Assembly: GCF_002409645.1 (NCBI RefSeq) | Contig: NZ_DHNR01000007.1 | Coordinates: 1 to 59,473, forward strand | From: Acetobacter sp. UBA5411 | GTDB lineage: Bacteria; Pseudomonadota; Alphaproteobacteria; Acetobacterales; Acetobacteraceae | Direction: 5' to 3' | Length of the DNA stretch: 59,473 nucleotides | Shown: positions 43,292 through 51,416 of the stretch, piece after piece | Numbering within the stretch: position 1 is the first letter of the stretch | Layout: each line of letters starts with the position of its first letter | Position numbers and translations under genes: made by a program | Notes under the pieces: generated by a model | The model's database searches: none | The model's input: only the letters and a program-made list of their open reading frames with translations | Told to the model about the DNA's origin: nothing

Positions 43292-44170
43292 ATGACGGTT
43301 CCCACTTTTTGCAAGCAGGACCATTGGGTTACACGCTTTGCGCCTAGCCCCACCGGCCCTCTGCATCTCGGTCACATCGCCGCTGCTTTTTTTGCCCGAC
43401 GTCATGCGGATCATGGCGGGCGGTTCCTGCTGCGTATCGAGGATATCGACACCGTGCGCTGCCGTGAGGTCTTCATTCAGGAAGCTTTCGACGATCTGGC
43501 GTGGACGGGGCTGCACTGGGAAGCAGGCGTGCTACGGCAATCGGAACGGTTCCCGCTCTATCAGCAAACCCTTGATGCTCTCAGGCATAAGGGATTGGTC
43601 TATCCCTGTTTCTGCTCACGGGCAGATGTAGCGCGGGAAGCGGCAGCGGCTTTTTCCGCTCCCCACCACGCCCCGGACGGCAGCCTTCTTTATCCCGGAA
43701 CCTGCCGCCATCTAAATGATGCCGAGCGGGCGCAGAAGATTTCCGCCGGAGCACCCTACGCGCTTCGGCTGGACGTGCAGAAAGCACTGGACAGGTTGAG
43801 CGCTCCGGCCCTCACCTATCAGGAGCTCAATCGCGGGCCTGTGGTCTGTCATCCCGGTCTGTTCGGAGACGTCGTGCTGGCGCGCAAGGATACGCCCGCC
43901 TCCTATCATCTCTGCGTCACCCATGATGATGCGACTCAGGACGTAACACTGGTGACCCGTGGAGAAGAACTCCGGGATGTCACGGCCGTTCATCGTCTGT
44001 TGCAGGAACTGATGAAATGGCCTGAGCCCGTTTATGCCTTTCATCCGTTACTGGTAGATTCGGCAGGCAAAAAACTCTCCAAACGCGACGGGGCCCTGTC
44101 GATTAAAACTATGCGGGAAAACGGCATGAGTCCGGAAGAAGTGCGCAAGGCGGCGGGCGTTACGCTCTAA
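43292..44170 (+). CDS. gluQ: Glutamyl-Q tRNA(Asp) synthetase
   Basis: A 292-residue truncated glutamyl-tRNA synthetase paralogue that attaches glutamate to queuosine at position 34 of tRNA-Asp. The HIGH-like motif is FAPSPTGPLHLGHIA and the KMSKS-like motif is KKLSKRDG. The zinc site is visible as YPCFCSRADV and LLYPGTC (Cys-x-Cys, Tyr, Cys). It has no anticodon-binding domain, which separates it from GltX. A short TGTCG/CGACA hairpin lies 60 bases past its stop. Confidence 0.94.
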   Translation: MTVPTFCKQDHWVTRFAPSPTGPLHLGHIAAAFFARRHADHGGRFLLRIEDIDTVRCREVFIQEAFDDLAWTGLHWEAGVLRQSERFPLYQQTLDALRHKGLVYPCFCSRADVAREAAAAFSAPHHAPDGSLLYPGTCRHLNDAERAQKISAGAPYALRLDVQKALDRLSAPALTYQELNRGPVVCHPGLFGDVVLARKDTPASYHLCVTHDDATQDVTLVTRGEELRDVTAVHRLLQELMKWPEPVYAFHPLLVDSAGKKLSKRDGALSIKTMRENGMSPEEVRKAAGVTL

Positions 44171-44275
44171 GGATCTGCGATCTCTTACACAGAAACACTG
44201 AAATCGTGCGTAAGGACAGTCATTCTCCGCCGTGTCGTAACCCGACATGATTTAATCCGGAGATTTAAGAGTTAA

Positions 44276-45583
44276 ATGACTTCCTACACGTCACGTTGGA
44301 CTATTGCAGACGCCCTCAAGGTACACGCTGACGATCCGACTACAACCATGCCCGTGATTGCCCAGAACTTCCCGACAATGGATGAGTCGGTGATGATCTG
44401 GGACACGGGTGCACTTCGCAACATTCACGGCCAGACCGTCACATTTAAGGGGTGGCACGTTATCTGGTCTCTCGCGGTCGACAAGATCGACCTGAACAAT
44501 GATGACATTTATGACGAATGGCATTCCCGCAACGACCGCGCCTATATCGGTTACTGGTATTCCCGCACAGGTAATGGCGCTGACTGGCAGTGGGGCGGCC
44601 GTCTTCTGAACACCTCCGCCGATCTCCGCCCGCATGAATGGTCCGGTGGACTGGTCATGCGCGAAGGCACGGGCAATGTCGTTGACATGTTCTATACATC
44701 CGAAGCGGACTCCCCGATCAACCAGTCCGTTCCATCCGTTTCCACCGGTCAGATCTTCGCCGATGCAAACGGTGTCTGGTTCGGAGGTTTCAAGACCACA
44801 ACAGAAATGTTCTCGGCAGATGGCATTCACAACGCCAATTCCCAGCAGGACGAATATTTTGACTTCCGCGACCCGCATCCGTTCGTAAATCCGGCCGATG
44901 GCCGCGTCTATTGCCTCTATGAAAGCAATGTCGCCGGTATGCGCGGTGAGTTTACAATTGGCAGCGAGGAACAGGGCGTTCTGCCTCCCGGTTTTGCTGT
45001 CGATGCCGGCGCACAGTATGGCGCTGCCTCCATCGGCATCGCGGTGCTGGATGACGGCGCATACAAGAGCGGCGACTTTTCAACCGCACGCTGGACACAG
45101 CTTGACCCGCTGGTCACGGCTCTGGGCGTGAATGATCAGATGGAACGGCCGCACATCGTGTTCCGTGACAACCTGACGTATCTGTTCACGATCAGCCATC
45201 ACAGCACCTACAGCGGTGGTCTGTCCGGTCCGGACGGTGTTTACGGCTTTGTTTCCGAAAACGGTCTTTTCGGTCCCTACAAGCCGCTGAACTCTTCCGG
45301 TCTGGTTCTGGGTAACCCGTCCAGCGCGCCTTACGAAACCTATTCCCACTTTGTGGACCCGGATGGTTACGTGCAGGCGTTCATCGACACACTCCCGGCC
45401 CCGGGTGAAGATCCCAACAACCCGGAAAACTTCCGGATTGGTGCGACCCTTTCACCAACTGTGAAGATCGAACTCGACGGTGACCGCACCTTCCTGTCGG
45501 AAGTTCATGGTTATGGTCAGGTCTATGCACAGACCGCGTGGCCGGTAGGCAATGCGTGGGATCATCGTCCGGCCACGGTCTGA
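44276..45583 (+). CDS. Levansucrase (GH68), without signal peptide
   Basis: A 435-residue fructosyltransferase that makes levan from sucrose. Catalytic residues can be placed: nucleophile Asp43 in IWDTG, transition-state stabiliser Asp199 in FRDPHPF, and acid/base Glu290 in QMERPHIVF. These positions and the length agree with the signal-less gram-negative type (Zymomonas, Erwinia, Pseudomonas) rather than with the longer, cleaved LsdA type known from some Gluconacetobacter. The N-terminus (MTSYTSRWTIADALKV) has no hydrophobic leader, so export would need a non-classical route. GGAG precedes ATG 44276. A strong terminator follows. No levanase or secretion gene is adjacent. Confidence 0.95.
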   Translation: MTSYTSRWTIADALKVHADDPTTTMPVIAQNFPTMDESVMIWDTGALRNIHGQTVTFKGWHVIWSLAVDKIDLNNDDIYDEWHSRNDRAYIGYWYSRTGNGADWQWGGRLLNTSADLRPHEWSGGLVMREGTGNVVDMFYTSEADSPINQSVPSVSTGQIFADANGVWFGGFKTTTEMFSADGIHNANSQQDEYFDFRDPHPFVNPADGRVYCLYESNVAGMRGEFTIGSEEQGVLPPGFAVDAGAQYGAASIGIAVLDDGAYKSGDFSTARWTQLDPLVTALGVNDQMERPHIVFRDNLTYLFTISHHSTYSGGLSGPDGVYGFVSENGLFGPYKPLNSSGLVLGNPSSAPYETYSHFVDPDGYVQAFIDTLPAPGEDPNNPENFRIGATLSPTVKIELDGDRTFLSEVHGYGQVYAQTAWPVGNAWDHRPATV

Positions 45584-45649
45584 TCTTTCAGCATCATTAC
45601 AGCGGGTCATGATTCCGTGATCTGACTGTGTTTTTCATAAGAACCGGAG

Positions 45650-45677
45650 ACCGGCGTTGCCCAGCAGCGCCGGTTTT
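45650..45677 (+). terminator. Rho-independent terminator of the levansucrase gene
   Basis: ACCGGCG (45650-45656) pairs perfectly with CGCCGGT (45668-45674), followed by further Ts. It is 66 bases after the levansucrase stop. The remaining 170 bases to the next start show no gene. Confidence 0.8.
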
Positions 45678-45848
45678 CTGGCGTTTATTGAATCCTGACG
45701 ACGTGTTTCCCGCTGGTCGCTACATCACGCCCCTCACAGGAACCGGTTCCTCATTGCGGAAAAAACCTCTATCGTGCTGCGCCGTCGGCGTGGGGCCGAC
45801 CACCGGAGCCGCAAGAACCCCGGACTTCATTTCCCAGGATCAAAACCT

Positions 45849-47051
45849 ATGTCCTTCATTGCCGACCGCCTGAACAAGATCAGCCCGAGCCAGACCATTG
45901 CCATCTCGGCAAAAGCGCGCGCTCTCAAGGCGGAAGGTCGGGACATTATCAGCCTTTCCGCAGGCGAGCCTGATTTCGACACGCCCGCCAGCATCAAGGC
46001 AGCGGCCATCAAGGCGATCGAAACCGGCCAGACGAAATACACGGACGTCGCGGGCACCCCTGCCCTCCGCGCCGCCGTCGCCGAGCGCTTCCGTCTGGAT
46101 TCCGGGCTGGACTACAAGCCCGAGGAAATCATCGTTTCCACCGGCGGCAAGCAGGTGATCTACAACGCCATGGTCGCCACCATCAATAAAGGTGACGAGG
46201 CGATCATTCCGGCTCCGTGCTGGGTGTCCTATCCCGACATCGTGGCGCTGGCTGACGGTATCCCCGTGATCGTTCCGTGTCGTGCGGAGAACGGCTTCAA
46301 ACTGACCGCCGAAGATCTGGAAGCAGCCATCACACCGAAGACCAAATGGTTCTTCCTGAACTCGCCCTGCAATCCGACGGGTGCGACCTATTCGGCTGAA
46401 GATCTGCGTCCCCTGTGCGACGTGCTGCTGAAGCACCCGCATGTCTGGGTTTTCACTGACGATATCTACGACAAGCTGGTCTATGACGGCTTCAAGCCCG
46501 CGACCATCGTACAGGTGGAACCGCGTCTGCGTGATCGCACCGTCACCATGAACGGCGTGTCCAAAGCCTACGCCATGACCGGCTGGCGCATCGGTTTTTC
46601 CGGCGCACCGCTGGAACTGACCAAAGCGATGAACAAGCTACAGGGACAATCCACGTCCAACCCCTGCTCCATCGCACAGGCAGCGGCGCTTGAGGCTGTC
46701 AGCGGCCCGCAGGATTTCATCGCCACGATGTGCGAGACCTATCGCGAGCGCCGTGATCTGGTTGTGTCGATGCTCAATCAGGCTTCCGGCATCACCTGCG
46801 GTCGTCCGGAAGGCGCGTTTTATGTCTTCCCGTCGATGAGCGGCTGCCTCGGCAAGCGCACCCAGAAGGGCGTGATCATCGACAGGGACGAAGCGTTTGT
46901 GACGGCCCTGCTCGACGAAGAAGGTGTCGCCGCCGTGCATGGTTCTGCGTTCATGTTCGCCGGACATTTCCGTGTGTCCTATGCGACGGATACAGAAAGC
47001 CTGCGTGAAGCCTGCACCCGCATCCAGCGCTTCTGTGCCAGCCTGAGCTAA
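45849..47051 (+). CDS. aspC: Aspartate aminotransferase, class I PLP-dependent
   Basis: A 400-residue transaminase interconverting aspartate and oxaloacetate. NSPCNPTGATYS and the PLP-lysine motif NGVSKAYAMTGWRIG are diagnostic of the prokaryotic (I-gamma) type, as is SAGEPDFDTP near residue 40. The ATG at 45849 (MSFIADRLNKISPSQTIAIS) is the family start; the upstream in-frame codons are non-conserved. A related gene follows after only 17 bases, so the pair is probably an operon formed by duplication. Prephenate or other aromatic substrates are possible for this class. Confidence 0.94.
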   Translation: MSFIADRLNKISPSQTIAISAKARALKAEGRDIISLSAGEPDFDTPASIKAAAIKAIETGQTKYTDVAGTPALRAAVAERFRLDSGLDYKPEEIIVSTGGKQVIYNAMVATINKGDEAIIPAPCWVSYPDIVALADGIPVIVPCRAENGFKLTAEDLEAAITPKTKWFFLNSPCNPTGATYSAEDLRPLCDVLLKHPHVWVFTDDIYDKLVYDGFKPATIVQVEPRLRDRTVTMNGVSKAYAMTGWRIGFSGAPLELTKAMNKLQGQSTSNPCSIAQAAALEAVSGPQDFIATMCETYRERRDLVVSMLNQASGITCGRPEGAFYVFPSMSGCLGKRTQKGVIIDRDEAFVTALLDEEGVAAVHGSAFMFAGHFRVSYATDTESLREACTRIQRFCASLS

Positions 47052-47068
47052 AGGGAGACAGGCTCGCC

Positions 47069-48289
47069 ATGACCGTTACCACCACCGGGCCAACGCTCGC
47101 CCATCGTCTTGAAGGACTTCCCGCTCCCGCGACCATCGAAATGGCGCGACGGGCCAGAGAACTGAGAGCCGAGGGACACGAAGTCATTTCGCTGGCGCTC
47201 GGCGAGCCTGATTTTCCGACGCCGGCCGTTGCGATTGAAGCAGCGCATCAGGCAGCGCTTGCAGGCAAGACGAAATATCCGCCAGTGGACGGCACACCGG
47301 AACTGAAGGCAGCCGTCGCCCGCAAGTTCAGCCGTGAAAACGGTCTGGACTTTGCTGCCGACGAGTTGATGGTCTCAAACGGCGGCAAGCAGGTGATCTT
47401 CAACGCCTTCATGGCGACGATCAATCCCGGTGACGAGGTGGTCGTACCTGCCCCTTACTGGGTGAGCTATCCCCTGATCGCCAGAATGTTCGGGGGCGTG
47501 CCGGTCCATCCGGTCTGCGATGAGGCAGATGGCTTCAGCCTGAAACCCGAACGCCTCGCCGCAGTCATGACGCCACGTACCAAATGGCTGGTGCTGAATT
47601 TTCCGAACAATCCGACAGGCGGGCTGTGTTCGGAAAACGACCTGCGCGGCATTGCCGAAGTTCTTCGTGCTTATCCGAATGTCTGGATTCTCTCTGACGA
47701 GATCTATGAACATCTCGTCTTCGACAATAATCGTTTCACTTCTTTCGCTGCGATTGCGCCGGATCTGAAAGACCGCATCGTCACCATGAATGGTGTCGCC
47801 AAGGCTTACGCCATGACCGGCTGGCGCGTGGGTTATGCTGGCGGTCCCAAGCGTCTGATCGCCGCGATGCGCAGCGTCCAGAGCAACGCGACATCAGGCG
47901 TCTGCACAGTCGCGCAGGCCGCAGCAGCGGCGGCGCTGGACAGCCCGCCAGACCTGATCCGGGACATGGTCGCGACCTACGAGCGTCGCCGTAATCTGAT
48001 GGTTGCCGCATTGCGCAATATTCCCGGTCTGACCTGCGCCAATCCTGCGGGCGCTTTCTATGTCTATCCTGGTATTGCCGGATGCCTTGGTCGCGTCACA
48101 GCCGGAGGGAGCAGACTGAACACGGATACCGATTTTGCCATGGCGTTACTGGAAGAGGCTCATGTCGCTACCGTACCGGGCAGCGCGTTCGGGCTTGCGC
48201 CTTATCTGCGGCTGTCCTGTGCAACAGCGGATGCAGCGTTGAAAGAGGCATCCGCCCGTATAGAAGGATTTATCCGCACGTTGAAATAA
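47069..48289 (+). CDS. Second class I aminotransferase, tandem paralogue
   Basis: A 406-residue PLP-dependent aminotransferase clearly related to its upstream neighbour over the whole length: SLALGEPDFPTP, NFPNNPTGGLCS and MNGVAKAYAMTGWRVGYAGG correspond to the neighbour's motifs. The N-terminal start is ATG 47069 (MTVTTTGPTLAHRLEG). It differs in substrate-loop segments, so it may serve another amino acid. The two copies are arranged head to tail with a 17-base gap. Both are full length with an intact PLP lysine. Confidence 0.93.
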   Translation: MTVTTTGPTLAHRLEGLPAPATIEMARRARELRAEGHEVISLALGEPDFPTPAVAIEAAHQAALAGKTKYPPVDGTPELKAAVARKFSRENGLDFAADELMVSNGGKQVIFNAFMATINPGDEVVVPAPYWVSYPLIARMFGGVPVHPVCDEADGFSLKPERLAAVMTPRTKWLVLNFPNNPTGGLCSENDLRGIAEVLRAYPNVWILSDEIYEHLVFDNNRFTSFAAIAPDLKDRIVTMNGVAKAYAMTGWRVGYAGGPKRLIAAMRSVQSNATSGVCTVAQAAAAAALDSPPDLIRDMVATYERRRNLMVAALRNIPGLTCANPAGAFYVYPGIAGCLGRVTAGGSRLNTDTDFAMALLEEAHVATVPGSAFGLAPYLRLSCATADAALKEASARIEGFIRTLK

Positions 48290-48400
48290 CGGCTGATGCC
48301 GTGCGGGATAGGTAGACGGTCCGTTTTCAGGATGTCGATGTGCCAAACGGGCGTTTGCCTACCCCGATAGTTATCCGAAGAATAGAATCCGGACCATAAA

Positions 48401-50005
48401 TCAGGCGGCGGGAAGAAGCTCCAACTCGTCAGACTTCTGCTGAAGAGGTGGAGGCTGCCAATGTCCTTGATCAATATTGGCGATTTCCCGATCGATATCG
48501 CCAATGACCTGTCGCGAAAACGGGCCGAGATGCAGATAAAGCGCACTTGTCATGATCACATAGGGCAACGCTTTTGGATTATGCAGGGCGCAGTCAAGCA
48601 ACATGCGCCAGAACTGTCGTCCGGTTCCCGGTCCGGCACGATGAATCCGGAATAGCAGACGAACGAAGCTGCGAAGATCACCGCGTATCATCCGGTGAGC
48701 ACGCTTGCGACCGAGCATCCGGCCCAGCCTGCGAACACGATCGAAATAAGCAGCCGGTTCGTAAATTGCCTTTAGCACCGTCCTGTAATCATCCAGAACA
48801 TCACGACGTGGCCGTTTAGTCTCGAAGTTCAACCCTGCGGTACACTGATCCCCGGATTGAGGCTGTCGGTCGTCTGAGAAGAGCCGCCCTTCATCCAGCA
48901 GACGACGCGTGAGCTGGGTCGTTGGCAGCGCATAAAGCAGGCCGACCATGCAGACCGGGATCGCCGTGTCTTCGATACAGTCGATCATGCCAGCCGCAAC
49001 GCTGCCCTTCTCACTGTCAAAACCGACAATGAAGCCAGCATTTACGAAAATTCCGGCTCTGTGAATCGTGGCGATGCTCTGTTGCAGACTGCGGCGGGTA
49101 TTCTGCTTTTTCTGCGTCATGACCAAAGTGTCTGTGTCGGGACTCTCGATCCCGACGAACACGGCGAAGAAATTGCTTTCGGCCAGATCATCCAGCAGTT
49201 CGGGATCATCAGCGAGGTTGATTGATGCTTCGGTCGAGAACTCGAACGGAAAACGTTTGTCGTCCTGCCAGCGTTTCAGGTCGGGCAGAAATTTCCTCAG
49301 CGCCTTCTTGTTGCCGATCAGGTTATCATCGACGAAATCGACATGTCCGCGATAACCGAGCGCGTACAGGGCATTCAGTTCGGCCAGAACCTGTTCATTC
49401 GTCTTGGTGCGCGGCACTCTGCCATACAGTTCGATGATGTCACAGAATTCGCAGTTGAACGGGCACCCGCGCGAGAACTGAACCCCGACATGCAGATACT
49501 GATCCAGCTTCAGCAAATCAAAACGCGGTAACGGACTCAGGGTCACATCCGTCTTGCCCATGGGAGCCTTGAAAACGCCGCGCCTGAGACCATTCCGCCA
49601 TGCCATAATGAAGTCGGCCATAATCTCCTCGGCTTCTCCGAGAACCTGAAAATTCGCTGCGGCATAGATATCCGGGCTGGATGTAACATCCGGGCCGCCG
49701 ACCACCACCGGTTTTCCAGCAATGCGGCATCTCTCAATAATCTGCACGGCGTCGTTTCGCTGGGGAAGCATCCCGCCGGTCATCACCATGTCGGCCCAGG
49801 CGAAATCCGCATCCGTCAGGAGCTCAGTATTGCGATTGGTCAGTCTGATCTCCCAATTTTTCGGGAGCAATGCCGCGACGGTGATCAGCCCAAGCGGTGC
49901 TGCCGGATAGCGGGCACCAGCCAGATCACAGGCTTCCTTGTAGTTCCAGAATGAACCGGCGTTAAAAAGCGGAAAGATCATCAGGACCTTGCAGCTGTCA
50001 GTCAT
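48401..50005 (-). CDS. B12-binding radical SAM protein (DUF4070 type)
   Basis: A 534-residue enzyme of the cobalamin-binding radical SAM class. The N-terminal B12-like domain (KVLMIFPLFNAGSFWNYKEA, ADMVMTGGMLPQRN) is followed by the 4Fe4S motif CPFNCEFC and a C-terminal DUF4070-like region (TRRLLDEGRLFSDDRQ). The ATG at 50005 (MTDSCKVLM) is preferred over the 13-residue longer start; an AAGGA lies upstream. Known relatives methylate unactivated carbons in lipids or natural products; hopanoid methylases HpnP and HpnR belong to the wider group, and acetic acid bacteria make methylhopanoids, but I cannot assign this protein to either. It stands alone, with a 2OG oxygenase next on the same strand upstream. 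Confidence 0.9.
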   Translation of the reverse strand: MTDSCKVLMIFPLFNAGSFWNYKEACDLAGARYPAAPLGLITVAALLPKNWEIRLTNRNTELLTDADFAWADMVMTGGMLPQRNDAVQIIERCRIAGKPVVVGGPDVTSSPDIYAAANFQVLGEAEEIMADFIMAWRNGLRRGVFKAPMGKTDVTLSPLPRFDLLKLDQYLHVGVQFSRGCPFNCEFCDIIELYGRVPRTKTNEQVLAELNALYALGYRGHVDFVDDNLIGNKKALRKFLPDLKRWQDDKRFPFEFSTEASINLADDPELLDDLAESNFFAVFVGIESPDTDTLVMTQKKQNTRRSLQQSIATIHRAGIFVNAGFIVGFDSEKGSVAAGMIDCIEDTAIPVCMVGLLYALPTTQLTRRLLDEGRLFSDDRQPQSGDQCTAGLNFETKRPRRDVLDDYRTVLKAIYEPAAYFDRVRRLGRMLGRKRAHRMIRGDLRSFVRLLFRIHRAGPGTGRQFWRMLLDCALHNPKALPYVIMTSALYLHLGPFSRQVIGDIDREIANIDQGHWQPPPLQQKSDELELLPAA

Positions 50006-50401
50006 CACGGAAAGATCCTTTGATAAACAGCTGATCACGCTCAAAGCAGGAGATTACTCTTTTTGAGCGAAAGCGCGCCGGACCGCGAAACGGCCTCATT
50101 CAGTTTTAAGAAATTTGGTATGCCGCGAGCGCCTTTTATCGGCGTCGGCTCAGGAAGTCCGAACGGCAACATCCTGACAAAAGGTCAGTCACATGACCCT
50201 CTGCTCAAGGGAATAATCTTTTATAAGCCCAATATTCCGAGATGGCGATAGAGCAACGACAACGGCGCTACTCTCTATGTCCCGTGGACGCGCCAATGTA
50301 ATCAGCACTGCTCACGTTGCTCGTAACGGTCCAACAAGGTCTATTGCCCCCCCTTCTCCTGACGAGTTGTCAGCAACATATGTCCTGAGAAAATATCCTC
50401 G
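50006..50401. other. 396-base gap with two mutually exclusive hairpins
   Basis: This gap separates the radical SAM gene from the 2OG oxygenase. CTGAC-N5-GTCAG (50174-50188) and GGTCA-N6-TGACC (50183-50198) share bases and cannot form together. A TTG-initiated 62-codon frame (50063-50251, plus) follows an AGGAG, but nothing else supports it. No cobalamin riboswitch box and no tRNA was seen. Confidence 0.35.
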
Positions 50402-51244
50402 TTATTTCAACTTGCGGTGGACAAAATGTGACCGAAGACGACGAAGCGCTGACACGGCAGGCTTCGGCAGATAATCCCGGATCGCCATCTGTAACCGTCG
50501 ATCCGCGGGCAGACCCGGTCGCCGCAGATAATGTGTGCTTTCGAACTGTCGTTCAAACACATGTAGGTCATGTTTGTAAAAATACGTAATCAAAGCGCGT
50601 CGTGATCCGGTGGTCAGCGGGTGCGGATAACCGTGAAGCGCGATTTCTGACTGTTCCATGATCAGCGTGCGACCGAACAGGGGAGCAACCTGAACCTCCG
50701 GCCGACAGGCAAAAGCGTCCCAGAGTTCCAGTTCTCCCCCATCTCCTTCCTGCCATCCTTCGTTGAGGTAGGTAATCACCACCAATGCATTGCGCAGTTT
50801 GGTATCCGGATGCTTCTGAAAATCGACGTGAATTTCAAAATGTCCATCATGGCGGGCTTCATGAAGGCCGCCACCATATAGCGTCAGGTCAGGCTGAAGG
50901 CCGGAAAGGCCGGTCAGCGTTTCAAGAAAAGAAACAAAGGCGGCGGAATGGAGGGTCTCGAAATAAGCCAGCATCGCAGGCGGCATATCTTCAAGGCTAT
51001 TCAGAATTTTCTTGCTCTGCAGGCGCGTATAATGCGGTTCCCACGCCTCATGCCGGATATGCGGACTTTCCTTCAGAACGGCTGACAGATGGGCTGGATC
51101 AAACAGGCGATCCATCACAAGATGCGGATAAGGCCGGGCTGATCGAAACTTTTGCGCATATGCAGCAGTCAAAGCCGGGTCAGGAGGAGTCCACAGACTG
51201 TTCCTGATCTTGCTGCACTCTGCTGCGGATAAAATCGTATTCAT
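50402..51244 (-). CDS. 2OG-Fe(II) oxygenase
   Basis: A 280-residue 2-oxoglutarate- and iron-dependent dioxygenase of the prolyl-4-hydroxylase-like group. The metal triad is visible as H-x-D in IHVDFQKHPDTKLRN with the distal histidine in ALHGYPHPL, and the 2OG-binding arginine is in TGSRRALITYFY. The second half has GGELELWD, typical of the family. ATG 51244 (MNTILSAAECSKI) is used; the upstream 27 codons are probably non-coding. Likely acts on a protein or peptide residue or a sugar-linked substrate. Divergent from an M3 peptidase. Confidence 0.9.
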   Translation of the reverse strand: MNTILSAAECSKIRNSLWTPPDPALTAAYAQKFRSARPYPHLVMDRLFDPAHLSAVLKESPHIRHEAWEPHYTRLQSKKILNSLEDMPPAMLAYFETLHSAAFVSFLETLTGLSGLQPDLTLYGGGLHEARHDGHFEIHVDFQKHPDTKLRNALVVITYLNEGWQEGDGGELELWDAFACRPEVQVAPLFGRTLIMEQSEIALHGYPHPLTTGSRRALITYFYKHDLHVFERQFESTHYLRRPGLPADRRLQMAIRDYLPKPAVSALRRLRSHFVHRKLK

Positions 51245-51416
51245 GTACGCCCGCCTCTCGGCCTTATCATTTCTGCACGGGCTTTCCTTCAGAGACGAAC
51301 ATCCCGTCCTGACCGGCAGCACCACAAATATTTTTTAGACAACAGATATTAAAAGAGAACGTAAACGATCGTATCAATTGTCACTAAAAATCAGGATGGA
51401 CGGCAGGCCCTCATCC

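Noticed and set aside
50006..50401. Cobalamin riboswitch near the B12-binding radical SAM gene
   Set aside because: No B12-box-like AGCCACTG motif or helix set was found.
50277..50474. 65-codon frame overlapping the end of the 2OG oxygenase
   Set aside because: Overlaps a well-supported gene on the other strand, with no ribosome site or homology.
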